From Pseudocalidococcus sp964653145 (GTDB lineage: Bacteria > Cyanobacteriota > Cyanobacteriia > Thermosynechococcales > Thermosynechococcaceae), in assembly GCA_964653145.1 (NCBI GenBank), contig CAZZCG010000005.1:62001-126000 (forward strand): DNA of 64,000 bases. Reading direction: 5' to 3'. Shown piece after piece: positions 43,796 to 52,914 of this stretch. Numbering within the stretch: the stretch's first letter is position 1; each line of letters opens with the position of its first letter. A model generated the notes under the pieces. That model was not told the DNA's origin. It saw nothing but the letters and a program-made list of their open reading frames with translations, and searched no databases. Both the position numbers and the translations under genes were made by a program.

Positions 43796-44386
43796 ATGAC
43801 ATTGGTTTCCTGCGCTGGATTGATTGCTGGCATTCGCTCTGGATTGTTCCTAGGGAGTTTTCCGACGGATACTGTGCCTGCCCTTGCGGCCCGCCCGGAT
43901 CAAGCGGCTCTCATCTACCAGGCCAAGCAACGCCAGATGGACAAACCCTTAATTTTAATGGGGGCAGACCCTGAATCACTGTGGCCCTACGTCAAAGGAG
44001 TAGATTCGGCATGGCCGCTTTGGCAGAAGATGGCGATCAACCATTGGCCGGGGGCCCTGACTCTGGTGTTACCGGCTAGTTCCCTGGTACCCCAGGCCAT
44101 GAATCCCCTGGATCCCCAGACCATTGGTGTGCGCGTCCCCAACTCGAATTTGGCAAGAGATATTCTCCGGCAAACCGGCCCATTGGCCACCACCAGCGTC
44201 AATCGCTCGGGACAACCAACCCTTTTAACGCAACAAGATATTAATCAGCAATTTCCCGATGTGCTGACCCTGCCTGCTAATTGTTGGTCTGACCAGGCCA
44301 CAACTGTTCCCTCTACGGTCATTAAATGGACTGGGGAAGGTTGGCTTTGTTTGCGCCAGGGCAGTGTCCAGGTTGATGAAGTTTAG
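43796..44386 (+). CDS. Threonylcarbamoyl-AMP synthase (TsaC/Sua5/YrdC family)
   Basis: The 196-residue protein makes the activated intermediate for t6A37 modification of ANN-decoding tRNAs. The active-site set is recognisable: SFPTDTVPALAA, KQRQMDKPL and TTSVNRSGQP (the K-R-S-N pattern). It is the short form, without the Sua5 C-terminal domain. Confidence 0.82.
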   Translation: MTLVSCAGLIAGIRSGLFLGSFPTDTVPALAARPDQAALIYQAKQRQMDKPLILMGADPESLWPYVKGVDSAWPLWQKMAINHWPGALTLVLPASSLVPQAMNPLDPQTIGVRVPNSNLARDILRQTGPLATTSVNRSGQPTLLTQQDINQQFPDVLTLPANCWSDQATTVPSTVIKWTGEGWLCLRQGSVQVDEV

Positions 44387-44426
44387 CTAAGAGCGGGAGG
44401 AGGCTTCGGGGATGGCAATGGCTAGA

Positions 44427-44849
44427 TCATGGCAAGAGGTAAATGTGGCCCATAAAGCCCACTGCCCAAACCTTGGCCTGGGTGATTCCGGGTAACTCGG
44501 TGCAGTAAAGACTAACTATCCCTAAGTTGATTCGAGTCGTGTGGTAGCGTATGAGGTTTTGTAAGGGTTGCTGCCCCTGCTGGAGAAGTCCTTGACAGCC
44601 CTGTTGAACCATTGCCTCCAGGCCCAGGGACTTGAGAGAAGACTCTGAGGGGCAAAATTGGGTTTCCAGATGTTGGAGAGCCTGTTGACTTAGGAAGGCT
44701 TCATAGGCCGTTTGGTCAGGATTATAGATGCTGGCCACTGCCCCCAGACCCACTAACCCCAGGCCCAACAGTCCAATCCAGGCCATGTGACGGTGCGGAC
44801 GTTTGATTGTTTGGGGCGGGGCCGTCACAATAACTGGGGGGCGATTCAT
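44427..44849 (-). CDS. DUF4359 protein with one membrane helix
   Basis: The 140-residue frame from ATG 44849 has one hydrophobic helix (AWIGLLGLGLVGLGAVASI, about residues 23-41). A small extracytoplasmic domain begins YNPDQTAYEAFLSQQ and ends VWAVGFMGHIYLLP. The pattern is that of DUF4359, a cyanobacterial family of unknown role. The open frame extends further upstream but runs into the tRNA-His gene on the other strand, so the later ATG is preferred. Confidence 0.72.
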   Translation of the reverse strand: MNRPPVIVTAPPQTIKRPHRHMAWIGLLGLGLVGLGAVASIYNPDQTAYEAFLSQQALQHLETQFCPSESSLKSLGLEAMVQQGCQGLLQQGQQPLQNLIRYHTTRINLGIVSLYCTELPGITQAKVWAVGFMGHIYLLP

Positions 44850-44892
44850 AGGGAATGAGGTTCTGTTATGATTAGAGATTAGCGACATCCAT

Positions 44893-44966
44893 GGCGAGCG
44901 TAGCCAAGTGGTTAAGGCAGTGGATTGTGGTTCCACCATTCGTGGGTTCGAGTCCCATCGTTCGCC
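44893..44966 (+). tRNA. tRNA-His (GTG)
   Basis: Acceptor GCGAGCG (44894-44900) pairs with CGTTCGC, with one G-T. The extra 5' G at 44893 faces C73, the identity pair of tRNA-His, so G-1 is genomically encoded. The anticodon GTG is at 44927-44929 in loop TTGTGGT, and the T arm contains GGTTCGAGTCCC. CCA is not encoded. Confidence 0.96.
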
Positions 44967-45225
44967 CTTGCTAATTTCGTTAACTGTTAACTTCGCTTAG
45001 TCTAGCCAAATCTCTGGGGCCTGGGCTTTTCGTGGCGATGGTTTAAGAATTCTTTAGAATTGCTGAGTTTTCAGAGTTCTACTAACTTGAGTCATGCCAA
45101 CTCTGCTCCTGGGTCGGAATTGCTGCGTGGGGGCGTAACCGACCGTGTGATAATACTTAATAATTCGGTTCTCCCTGAGTCTGAATTATCGTTATCTGAT
45201 CTCATTCTGGTTTTCCCCGCTTCCT

Positions 45226-45561
45226 ATGAATTCTGAAACCAGCTCCTCCGATGCCCAAGATCGCTATGAATGTCGTTCCTGTGGCTATGTCTATGAACCC
45301 TTGAAGGGGGATAGCACGACCCAGATTCCGCCGAATACGGCCTTTGACGCCTTGGCAGAGGATTGGCGATGTCCGGTTTGTGGTGCTCGCAAAACCCAAT
45401 TCAGCAACATTGGCCCCTCTGGCACCCCTTCTGGGTTTAAGGAAAATCTCGGCTATGGCATTGGGGTTAATACCCTGACACCGGGACAAAAAAACCTCCT
45501 AATTTTCGGGGCATTGCTGGTGGGCTTTCTGTTTCTCCTCAGCTTTTACGGAATTCAGTAA
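45226..45561 (+). CDS. rubA: Membrane-anchored rubredoxin RubA
   Basis: The 111-residue protein has a rubredoxin iron site with two CXXC pairs, CRSCGYVYEP and CPVCGARK. A linker and a C-terminal thylakoid membrane helix (about residues 87-107) follow. It is needed for photosystem assembly. It lies 71 bases upstream of ycf48 and ahead of psbEFLJ, the conserved cyanobacterial and chloroplast-ancestral order. Confidence 0.96.
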   Translation: MNSETSSSDAQDRYECRSCGYVYEPLKGDSTTQIPPNTAFDALAEDWRCPVCGARKTQFSNIGPSGTPSGFKENLGYGIGVNTLTPGQKNLLIFGALLVGFLFLLSFYGIQ

Positions 45562-45632
45562 TTTCCTGGGATTTGATTGACCCAAGCTAGAAATTTATCA
45601 AAACATTATTTTATCGAGGTTAAGCAATTCGT

Positions 45633-46640
45633 ATGGGGCGTTTGATGCGACTGTGGCAATCCTTGGGTCTGGGCCTGGTGATAATGGTGCTCTGTACCGG
45701 TTGTGGCTTCTTGCCTTCCTTAGACTTTAACCCCTGGGAAGTGTTGCAACTGCCAACTAAGGAAACTGCCCTCGACATCAGTTTTATTACCCCGAAACAT
45801 GGTTGGTTGGTCGGTACCAATGAAACCTTGATGGAAACCCTCGATGGGGGTCGCACATGGGAACCTCGGTCTCTAGTCTTAGATTCCGATGACTATCGAT
45901 TTTCTTCCATTAGCTTTGCGGGTGAGGAAGGGTGGATTGCCGGTGAACCCTCGATTCTCTTGCACACGACCGATAGCGGTCAAACCTGGGAACGGGTGGC
46001 ATTGAGTGCTAAACTGCCCGGCGCTCCCAATACAGTCTTTGCCTTGGGAAGTGGAAAAGCGGAACTTACCACCGACATTGGGGCTATTTACCAAACCCAA
46101 GATGCAGGAAAAACCTGGCAGGCCCTTGTGCAAGAAGCGGTGGGTGTTGTGCGTAACATCGCTCGCTCTCCCGAGGGTAAGTATGTAGCCGTCTCATCCC
46201 GGGGTAGTTTTTATTCCACTTGGGCTCCGGGACAATCGGCTTGGGAACCTCACAACCGCACCAGTTCTCGTCGTGTTCAAAACATGGGCTTTGGCCAAAA
46301 TGGGCAGTTGTGGATGTTAATTAATGGGGGCAATCTCAGTTTTTCTGAGGGCAGTGATTGGGAGTCTTGGGCCAAGCCAGTTAATCCTCAAGTGGCCGTC
46401 AGTGTCGGGCTCCTAGACTTGGCCTACCGCACCCCCAACGAGATTTGGCTGGCTGGGGGAAGTGGTAATTTGCTTTGCAGTACCGATGGTGGCCAAACCT
46501 GGAAAAAAGACCGAGATATTTCTGAAGTGGCCTCAAACCTCTATAAAGTCGAGTTTTTTAGCCCAAATCAGGGGTTTATCTTGGGCCAGCAAGGGATTCT
46601 ATTGCGTTATGCCGGGGAACTCCAGGCCGGGGCTGCCTAA
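45633..46640 (+). CDS. ycf48: Photosystem II assembly factor Ycf48 (HCF136 homologue)
   Basis: The 335-residue lumenal protein has a lipoprotein-type signal (VLCTGCG, Cys about residue 24). A seven-bladed propeller with repeats such as HGWLVGTNETLMETLDGGRTWEP and LLHTTDSGQTWERV follows. It binds newly made D1 early in photosystem II assembly. The length and repeats are normal. Confidence 0.96.
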   Translation: MGRLMRLWQSLGLGLVIMVLCTGCGFLPSLDFNPWEVLQLPTKETALDISFITPKHGWLVGTNETLMETLDGGRTWEPRSLVLDSDDYRFSSISFAGEEGWIAGEPSILLHTTDSGQTWERVALSAKLPGAPNTVFALGSGKAELTTDIGAIYQTQDAGKTWQALVQEAVGVVRNIARSPEGKYVAVSSRGSFYSTWAPGQSAWEPHNRTSSRRVQNMGFGQNGQLWMLINGGNLSFSEGSDWESWAKPVNPQVAVSVGLLDLAYRTPNEIWLAGGSGNLLCSTDGGQTWKKDRDISEVASNLYKVEFFSPNQGFILGQQGILLRYAGELQAGAA

Positions 46641-46770
46641 TCAGTAACCCCTCTGAGGGACAATAAAAATTTCCAGAGTTGGAGATTGTAGGGAGGCCCG
46701 AGGTTGCGTATCATATAGAATCATTGCTGTTTGTGATGAGATTCCTTAATTTATTGGGAGGCAAAATAAA

Positions 46771-47025
46771 GTGGCTGGAACTACGGGTGAACGCCCCTTC
46801 TCAGACATTATTACCAGTGTGCGGTATTGGGTGATCCACAGTATTACAATCCCGGCGCTGTTTGTGGCAGGTTGGTTATTTGTCAGCACTGGCCTGGCCT
46901 ATGACATTTTTGGTACCCCACGCCCCGATACCTATTTTTCCCAAGAACAACAAGCTGTGCCAGTGGTTTCTGATCGGTTTGAAAGCAAACAGCAAATTAA
47001 CGAATTTCTCAAGGATTTAAATTAA
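46771..47025 (+). CDS. psbE: Cytochrome b559 alpha subunit
   Basis: The 84-residue thylakoid protein has one membrane helix and the haem-ligating histidine in RYWVIHSITIPALF. The start is GTG 46771 after a GGGAGG sequence. It is first of psbE-psbF-psbL-psbJ. Confidence 0.97.
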   Translation: MAGTTGERPFSDIITSVRYWVIHSITIPALFVAGWLFVSTGLAYDIFGTPRPDTYFSQEQQAVPVVSDRFESKQQINEFLKDLN

Positions 47026-47031
47026 GGCCCT

Positions 47032-47169
47032 ATGACTAGCAATACTCCCAACCAAGAACCGATTTCCTATCCAATTTTTACTGTTCGCTGGTTAGCTGTA
47101 CATACCTTGGGTGTACCCACGATTTTCTTCCTGGGTGCCATTGCCGCCATGCAGTTTATTCAGCGCTAA
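47032..47169 (+). CDS. psbF: Cytochrome b559 beta subunit
   Basis: The 45-residue single-span protein was read directly from the sequence. The haem ligand is the histidine in VRWLAVHTLGVPTIFFLG, and it ends FIQR as usual. It starts 6 bases after psbE. Confidence 0.97.
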   Translation: MTSNTPNQEPISYPIFTVRWLAVHTLGVPTIFFLGAIAAMQFIQR

Positions 47170-47223
47170 TAATTGCGACTGTCGTTGTTGGCATCTTGTA
47201 GTGACCTAAATTAGGTGGATTCA

Positions 47224-47337
47224 ATGGAACCAAATCCAAATCGTCAGCCCGTTGAGTTAAACCGCACCTCCCTTTACCTGGGGTTGCTGTTGATTTTCGT
47301 CGTGGCCTTGCTGTTCTCCAGTTATTTCTTTAATTAA
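47224..47337 (+). CDS. psbL: Photosystem II protein PsbL
   Basis: The 37-residue protein begins MEPNPNRQPVELNRTSLYLG, has one helix and ends SSYFFN. It sits at the photosystem II monomer interface and was read directly between psbF and psbJ. Confidence 0.97.
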   Translation: MEPNPNRQPVELNRTSLYLGLLLIFVVALLFSSYFFN

Positions 47338-47457
47338 TTCAGTCTCCAGACTGCCTGCTGTGGTAGGGGGCAAGGTAATTAAATTTTATTGCCCTTGGAA
47401 GGTATATTCAGTCAAATTTTTGAGAAACAACTTATTTATTTTGGGAGGAATGAGTCA

Positions 47458-47577
47458 ATGTTACAAAATGGTCGGATTCCCCTCTGGGTTGTCGGCACTG
47501 TTGCCGGGATGGGCGTGATTACGATTGTGGGTTTATTTTTCTATGGTGCCTATGCTGGTTTAGGCTCTAGTCTCTAG
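47458..47577 (+). CDS. psbJ: Photosystem II protein PsbJ
   Basis: The 39-residue protein begins MLQNGRIPLWVVGTVAGMG and ends GAYAGLGSSL, a complete PsbJ. A GGGAGG ribosome binding site precedes ATG 47458. It is the last gene of the operon, followed by a terminator 41 bases on. Confidence 0.96.
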   Translation: MLQNGRIPLWVVGTVAGMGVITIVGLFFYGAYAGLGSSL

Positions 47578-47618
47578 GGTTCCAGCCCCAGACATCTAAA
47601 CTACCGATTTATCAACGA

Positions 47619-47645
47619 ACAGGCTGTCCAACGGTCTGTTTTTTT
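47619..47645 (+). terminator. Intrinsic terminator of psbEFLJ
   Basis: ACAGGCTGT (47619-47627) and ACGGTCTGT (47631-47639) form nine consecutive pairs, two of them G-U, with a CCA loop and a T-run after it. Confidence 0.85.
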
Positions 47646-47768
47646 ATGGTTTTAGGAAATGAGAGCAGGGTATTGTCTTCCCATACTAGGATTTTTGGGA
47701 GAATATTGACCAGCTTCTGGGAATATTGCCTCTAAGCTATCTAAGATATAGGAAGGAAATTTATTGCG

Positions 47769-48050
47769 GTGGGCAGACTCGTGGCAGAACCCGAAGAGAT
47801 TAACAAGCAGCAATTTCTCTATCCCACTAGCCGCTATCAGGGAGAATTTAGCCCCCAAACCTTAGCGTTTAACGCCAATCTACAGGAATTTGCCCAGCGA
47901 ATTGGATACATCTGTAACTTAGAAACCGGCGGCAAAATCAGTCCCCAGCAAGCTTACAAAGATATCAAAGTCCTGTGGAAAATGCTGAAACGCTCTAAGG
48001 AAGAACTACTATCGGAGCCAAATAATCCAGAGCCGCCTGAATCAGATTAG
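47769..48050 (+). CDS. Small conserved cyanobacterial protein, DUF7219-like
   Basis: The 93-residue soluble protein contains FLYPTSRYQGEFSPQTLAFNANLQEFAQRIGYICNLETGGKIS and AYKDIKVLWKMLKRSK. I take this to be the small DUF7219-type family found in many cyanobacteria, function unknown. It starts with GTG, at 47769 or 47781. There are no membrane helices. Confidence 0.7.
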   Translation: MGRLVAEPEEINKQQFLYPTSRYQGEFSPQTLAFNANLQEFAQRIGYICNLETGGKISPQQAYKDIKVLWKMLKRSKEELLSEPNNPEPPESD

Positions 48051-48093
48051 GAGCCTTGGGAATCATCCAAAGACAAAACGGCGGAAACCAATC

Positions 48094-48294
48094 ATGAACA
48101 CTTCAACAGCTTCTATAGCTAAACTTTGGTTGGGCCTGGCTACGCCCGCAGTCATTGGTGGCATTGTCGGGCGGGATTTATATCTGCATCTCAGCCAGGC
48201 CCTGGGGCAGGCCAGTTTAGAAATTTTTCGTGGCGAACAGTTACCTCTACTCAAGATTAACCAAGCAGCCCAGGCCAATGCCGAGCCTGATTGA
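48094..48294 (+). CDS. Possible small protein with one hydrophobic segment
   Basis: The 66-residue frame from ATG 48094 has GGCGGA upstream. It contains a weakly hydrophobic helix (KLWLGLATPAVIGGIVGRDLYLHL) and a polar tail. It lies 43 bases after the preceding gene on the same strand, which favours translation, but I recognise no family. Confidence 0.45.
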   Translation: MNTSTASIAKLWLGLATPAVIGGIVGRDLYLHLSQALGQASLEIFRGEQLPLLKINQAAQANAEPD

Positions 48295-48320
48295 CACCCA
48301 TTGAAAGCAACCTCAGAGTC

Positions 48321-49739
48321 CTAGGGAAACCACTGGGGATGGATGCCGCTACCGAGGTTTCGTAGGGGTAAAAGCTTAATCACTTCCCCTTGTTCTGCTG
48401 CTTGAATCGGTAACAGCGTCACCTGAAAATTTTGTTGCTGATCCGGAGTGGTCTGATCAAACAGCAGGCCTGAACCGTCCGGGGCTAAGTGAATGGCTAA
48501 CTCCTGCTGTCCGGCCAGCTCCAGTAGTGGGGTTAGTTCTCCATCCCGAATATCCACCATGGCAATAAAGGATTGCTCGCGAAATTGGGCTTCTGGTTGT
48601 AGCCGTGTCATTAGACAATAGAGCACTTTTCCCCGCGGATCAAAGGCTGCACTCAGGAGAGAGCCAGTGGTTTTTAGAAGTTCCTTGGCCTGGCCTTGGC
48701 TGGTGACTAAAAACAGGGAGCGGGTAAAGTCTGGATTGAATTTCACCATTGCGGCATTGCGGCCATTGGGACTAAAGGCTAATACCAGGCCATACTGGGG
48801 TAAAAAGCTCAACAGTTCCGTTTGCCCTTGATTGGAGAGGGGAACAATTGCGAGACCTTCACCCTGGGCCATCACCAAGTTTTCGCTATCCGGGGCAATC
48901 CGAAAATCGCCAATATTGAGTTGATTAAGTTCTCGCGGGGCCTGGTTCCCTTCTAACAGCCAGAGGGAGGTTTCGCCGTTGGGACCGCGTTGGATTCGCT
49001 GGGTCACGATCCGTTCCCCGTCGCGTGAGAGTTCAAACTTCACCAATTGATAATCCGCGTTGTCGAGGAGCTTGTGCAGTTGTCCGGGGGGTTGGGGGGA
49101 TTGGCGCGGGGTTTCTGGGGGGCGTAGGGTTATGCCCGTTGTTACCGTGTAAAGTTCCGCATCGGTTTGGGCGGCCTCCGCATTAATGGCAGAAAAAACA
49201 ACTCGCTCGCCGTTGGGATAGGGCTGGAAATCAATGACTGTTAGGTTTTTCGGGGTGAGAACGGTTTCCTGTTGCAGGGTCAAATTTTTCAGGATTAAGC
49301 GCCCAGCATTTGCTCCCGTACCAATGTAGGCCATGACTCGATCCCGGCTGCGAAAGAATCCTGAAAATGGCTCCATTTCTGGGCGGGCCGGGGGTTCAGT
49401 TGGGATGTCAACATTGATCTGAAAGCGTTCGCCGTAGGGAATTGGTTCTTCAAGGGTATAGGCCAGCCGCCGCCCAGACCAACTGGTTTTTCCGGGTAGG
49501 GGGGGACTAATTTCAATGGCTTCGGAAATCAGGTTCCAGTCCATTTGCCGGCTAAAACTGAGAATAAAGGCCTGGTCTTCTGCCCCAACATCCCGATCTT
49601 GCCAGCTAAAGTTACGAATCCGCGGAAGGGTTTGGTCGCCCCCCCAGGCTAGGCCCCCAATCATCACCATTACCGTCACAATCAACGTCAAGGCGATACG
49701 GTCAAGGGGTTGCCATCTCAGAAACCATTTTTTGAACAT
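48321..49739 (-). CDS. Membrane-anchored beta-propeller (TolB-like) protein
   Basis: The 472-residue protein has a single N-terminal membrane helix (about residues 14-33). An Ig-like or SbsA-type region (SFSRQMDWNLISEAIEISPPLPG) is followed by a long WD40/TolB-like propeller with repeats such as FQPYPNGERVVFSAI, FRIAPDSENLVMAQ, AFSPNGRNAAMVKF and AAFDPRGKVLYCL. It should face the periplasm. Its binding partner is unknown. ATG 49739 begins the membrane anchor; an in-frame ATG 18 bases upstream is also possible. Confidence 0.72.
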   Translation of the reverse strand: MFKKWFLRWQPLDRIALTLIVTVMVMIGGLAWGGDQTLPRIRNFSWQDRDVGAEDQAFILSFSRQMDWNLISEAIEISPPLPGKTSWSGRRLAYTLEEPIPYGERFQINVDIPTEPPARPEMEPFSGFFRSRDRVMAYIGTGANAGRLILKNLTLQQETVLTPKNLTVIDFQPYPNGERVVFSAINAEAAQTDAELYTVTTGITLRPPETPRQSPQPPGQLHKLLDNADYQLVKFELSRDGERIVTQRIQRGPNGETSLWLLEGNQAPRELNQLNIGDFRIAPDSENLVMAQGEGLAIVPLSNQGQTELLSFLPQYGLVLAFSPNGRNAAMVKFNPDFTRSLFLVTSQGQAKELLKTTGSLLSAAFDPRGKVLYCLMTRLQPEAQFREQSFIAMVDIRDGELTPLLELAGQQELAIHLAPDGSGLLFDQTTPDQQQNFQVTLLPIQAAEQGEVIKLLPLRNLGSGIHPQWFP

Positions 49740-49916
49740 AGGCAAGTTTGGGTACACAGGCGGGAACCAGTGGTCATTGCCCCTCGATCCCCAGTGAGAA
49801 GTTATGTTGATCCTAGGCTACTCTGCTGCGATTCGGCTGATTCTGCTGGGAAAATCCCATACTCAGAACCTTGAACCCAGGTTTTTGTGAGACGGAAAAT
49901 TCTCGGCCAATTGGGT

Positions 49917-50867
49917 TTAGGAGTTCACAAGGCCCCGCCCTTGACTGAGTTTTAAGTTGACCAGCGAAAGGGTAAAAATCAAGAGAAATAAGACCAGACC
50001 AATGGTACAGGCATAGCTAATTTCCAAGTCCATGAATGCCTTTTCGTACAGGTAATAAACAATGGTTTTGGAACTGTTCAAGGGGCCGCCCTGGGTCATC
50101 ACATAGACTTCCTCAAACACCTTGGTAGCCGAAATCGCGGAAATTACCCCCACCAGTAGCAAATAGGGGCGCATCAAGGGCAAAGTAATGTCCCAGTGTT
50201 TTTGCCAGCCATCCGAGCCATCCAACGCCGCCGCCTCGTACAAATCCGCGGAAATCCCCTGTAGCCCAGCCAGATAAATCACCATGTAGTAGCCCAGACC
50301 TTTCCAAACGGTGACCGCCATGACGCTAAAGAGAGAAAGCTGGGGACTGGTGAGCCAAGGAATTGCCTCTTGAACCAGGCCCGTCTGTTGGAGCAGTTGA
50401 TTGAGCAGCCCATTTTGAGCGTAGAGCCAGCGCCAGGCAATGCCCGCCACCACCATGGAAATGATCACCGGGGTATAGAAGGCTGTCCGAAACCAGTGCA
50501 TCCCGGGCAGTTTTTGGTTGACCAAGATTGCTAAACCCAGGGGCGCAAAGACTAAAATTGGCACAACCCCCACCAGATAAAGCAGGGAATTTCCCAAGGT
50601 TTGCCAAAAGACCCGATCCTGGGACAACTGAACGAAGTTTCCCCAACCAATCCACGCTGGGGCCTGGGTGAGATCGTATTCAAAGCGGGTAAAACTCAAA
50701 TAGAAAGCCTGAATTGCGGGCCAAAATACCGTTAAACTCAGCAAAATCAGGGCTGGTGCTAAAAACAGGTAGGGGGTTGCTAGCCTCAGGAATTGCCAAG
50801 ATCTCCCATTGTGGAATGATGGGCCACGGCCCAGTTGATGAGAGGAAAACTTGTCTGAACTTGCCAT
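49917..50867 (-). CDS. Orphan sugar ABC permease (MalF/UgpA type)
   Basis: The 316-residue protein has six predicted membrane helices. The EAA loop appears as YEAAALDGSDGWQKHWDITLPLMRPYLLL, matching the carbohydrate-uptake-1 family. It would import a sugar or polyol such as glucosylglycerol, maltose or glycerol-phosphate. No second permease, binding protein or ATPase is adjacent. In cyanobacteria these components are often scattered. Confidence 0.87.
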   Translation of the reverse strand: MASSDKFSSHQLGRGPSFHNGRSWQFLRLATPYLFLAPALILLSLTVFWPAIQAFYLSFTRFEYDLTQAPAWIGWGNFVQLSQDRVFWQTLGNSLLYLVGVVPILVFAPLGLAILVNQKLPGMHWFRTAFYTPVIISMVVAGIAWRWLYAQNGLLNQLLQQTGLVQEAIPWLTSPQLSLFSVMAVTVWKGLGYYMVIYLAGLQGISADLYEAAALDGSDGWQKHWDITLPLMRPYLLLVGVISAISATKVFEEVYVMTQGGPLNSSKTIVYYLYEKAFMDLEISYACTIGLVLFLLIFTLSLVNLKLSQGRGLVNS

Positions 50868-51004
50868 TGCCCCTTAGCCGCGCACCTTAGCACCTGTAAC
50901 CTACCACAAGCGGGTAAATAACTGGAGCTTAATCTATCCTTGAGCCAATTTGTGCATGATATACAAGGGATTGGGGTAACTGTTGAGAGGATTGGAACCG
51001 GCAG

Positions 51005-51472
51005 ATGCAGTACTGGTTAATGAAATCTGAGCCCAATACCTTTTCTTGGTCTGACCTCAAAGCGGCCTCCAAGCAAACCACCTGTTGGGAGGGAGTTCGG
51101 AATTACCAGGCCCGGAACCTGATGCGGGATCAGATGCAGGTGGGGGATTTAGTTTTTTTCTATCACAGCAATGCCACCCCCCCGGCGATCATGGGTATTG
51201 CCCAAGTGGTGCGCCCTGCCTACCCGGATCATTTTGCCTTTGACCCCGACAGCAAGTATTACGACCCCAAAAGTACGCCGGAGAACCCGATTTGGCTGAT
51301 GGTGGATATTCAATACCTCCAGGACATTACCCCTCCGATTGGTTTGCCGGAATTACGCACGGTACCTGGCCTAGAGACGATGATGTTGCTGCAAAAAGGC
51401 GCGCGGCTGTCTGTGCAACCCGTAACCCCCGAGGCCTGGGCAATTATTACTCAGTTAAGAGGGGCAAATTAA
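51005..51472 (+). CDS. EVE-domain protein
   Basis: The 155-residue single-domain protein begins YWLMKSEPNTFSWSDLK and has WEGVRNYQARNLMRDQMQVGDLVFFYHSN, the PUA-like EVE fold. EVE domains are thought to bind modified bases in nucleic acids; the target of this stand-alone class is not known. Its TAA overlaps the ATG of the next gene (TAATG), so the two are translationally coupled. Confidence 0.9.
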   Translation: MQYWLMKSEPNTFSWSDLKAASKQTTCWEGVRNYQARNLMRDQMQVGDLVFFYHSNATPPAIMGIAQVVRPAYPDHFAFDPDSKYYDPKSTPENPIWLMVDIQYLQDITPPIGLPELRTVPGLETMMLLQKGARLSVQPVTPEAWAIITQLRGAN

Positions 51473-52047
51473 TGCTGGGCGTCGGCACATATTCCCTGGG
51501 TATTGGCTTGGGCCTGGTGATTTTGACTGGGCTATCCAAGGCTGTGGTTGCGGCCCCGGTGCCAATTTTGCCGGTGCATGTGATTGATGTCCTCGGTGCA
51601 GAGACCAATGGTGTGGTTGTCTCCAGTGCTGCCCCGGCGGAATCAGGCTTGACGGTTCCCAGTCTTTGGTGGGCGACGCAGCAGTTTGGGCAGGGGGTGG
51701 TGGAGCGTTGGTTTGCCTATCCAGGGGTGCAATCCTTTGGTGGCCGGGTGGAGCTATACGTTTCGGGCCTGGCCTGGGGGCGGCTACAGTATCTGAATCG
51801 GTTTGCCTTGACCCAGCATTTTGGCACCTCAGCCAGTGACTTTGGTTATAACCTGTTGATTGTCGATCGTCGCCGTACCATTTTGGCAGCCTACACCTGT
51901 GACTTCCAGGCCATTGCCACCCCCTACATTCCCGATCTCACGGATTTTCGCGGTCACCCTGTGCCAGATTTTGTCAGTGGTGAGAACCCAGCCAATTTGA
52001 ACTGCCAAGTCTGGATTAATCCAGCGATTCCTGTGAGTGTGTTCTAA
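51472..52047 (+). CDS. Secreted or anchored protein of unknown function
   Basis: The 191-residue protein has an N-terminal hydrophobic segment (LGVGTYSLGIGLGLVILTGLSKAVVAAP, about residues 1-25), then a domain with TVPSLWWATQQFGQGVVERWFAYPG and VDRRRTILAAYTCDF. It looks periplasmic. I recognise no family. The ATG lies inside the EVE gene stop and tatC follows 42 bases later, so EVE, this gene and tatC may be one unit. Confidence 0.65.
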   Translation: MLGVGTYSLGIGLGLVILTGLSKAVVAAPVPILPVHVIDVLGAETNGVVVSSAAPAESGLTVPSLWWATQQFGQGVVERWFAYPGVQSFGGRVELYVSGLAWGRLQYLNRFALTQHFGTSASDFGYNLLIVDRRRTILAAYTCDFQAIATPYIPDLTDFRGHPVPDFVSGENPANLNCQVWINPAIPVSVF

Positions 52048-52089
52048 TGGGTCTAAATGGTTTGCTGAATTTTCCCGCCCCTGCTGCCC

Positions 52090-52914
52090 ATGAGTTCTAC
52101 CCTGGATACCGAGCCCCAATCCCTGGAATTAGCCGCCCAAACTGATCTCACCAACCCTGAGTTTGCATCCGATCCCATTGATCCTGAGGATGATCGTCCC
52201 TTTGAAGTCGAGATGGGCCTCTTCGATCACCTGGAAGAACTCCGCCAACGAATTTTTTACAGCCTCCTGGCAGTGGTGGTTGGGATCGTTCTCTGCTTTA
52301 CCCAAGTCCGCTGGATCGTCCAGGTTTTGCAAGTTCCCGCCCAAGGGGCCAAGTTTTTACAGTTGGGGCCTGGGGAATACTTTTTTGTCTCCTGTAAAGT
52401 CGCGGCCTACTGTGGGGTCTTAGTTGCCAGTCCGGTGATTATCTACCAGGTGATTCGCTTTGTTTTGCCGGGGTTAACCCGCCGGGAGCAACGGTTATTG
52501 GGGCCAGTGGTCTTTGGTTCAGCCATCCTATTTGCGACGGGATTGGCCTTTGCCTATGGTTTATTAATGCCTGCCGCTCTCCGCTTTTTCATTAGCTATG
52601 GCGCCGATGTGGTGGAGCAAATTTGGTCTATTGATCGCTACTTTGATTTTGTTTTACTGCTCTTGTTTGCCACAGGCTTGGCGTTTCAGGTGCCGGTGTT
52701 GCAGTTTTTGTTAATTGCCCTCGGGATTGTCTCCATTCCCCAAATGTTGGCCGGTTGGCGCCCAGTGATTGTGGTTGCGGTGGTATTGGGGGCAGTCCTA
52801 ACCCCTTCCATTGACCCCATTACCCAAGGTCTGTTTGCTGGAGCCCTTGTCCTTCTCTACTTTGCCGGCATTGGCCTGGGCCTGGTGTTTCAACGCCGCC
52901 CATCAGCCACCTAG
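52090..52914 (+). CDS. tatC: Twin-arginine translocase subunit TatC
   Basis: The 274-residue protein has six membrane helices. An N-terminal acidic extension precedes the conserved MGLFDHLEELRQRIFYS. FLQLGPGEYFFVSCKVA and the PGLTRREQR loop follow. TatC binds the twin-arginine signal and works with TatA encoded at 29980-30360. Its stop overlaps the convergent acetolactate synthase stop by 4 bases. Confidence 0.96.
   Translation: MSSTLDTEPQSLELAAQTDLTNPEFASDPIDPEDDRPFEVEMGLFDHLEELRQRIFYSLLAVVVGIVLCFTQVRWIVQVLQVPAQGAKFLQLGPGEYFFVSCKVAAYCGVLVASPVIIYQVIRFVLPGLTRREQRLLGPVVFGSAILFATGLAFAYGLLMPAALRFFISYGADVVEQIWSIDRYFDFVLLLLFATGLAFQVPVLQFLLIALGIVSIPQMLAGWRPVIVVAVVLGAVLTPSIDPITQGLFAGALVLLYFAGIGLGLVFQRRPSAT

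Noticed and set aside
49917..50867. Possible complete sugar importer around the orphan permease
   Set aside because: Neither neighbour is a binding protein, second permease or ATPase.
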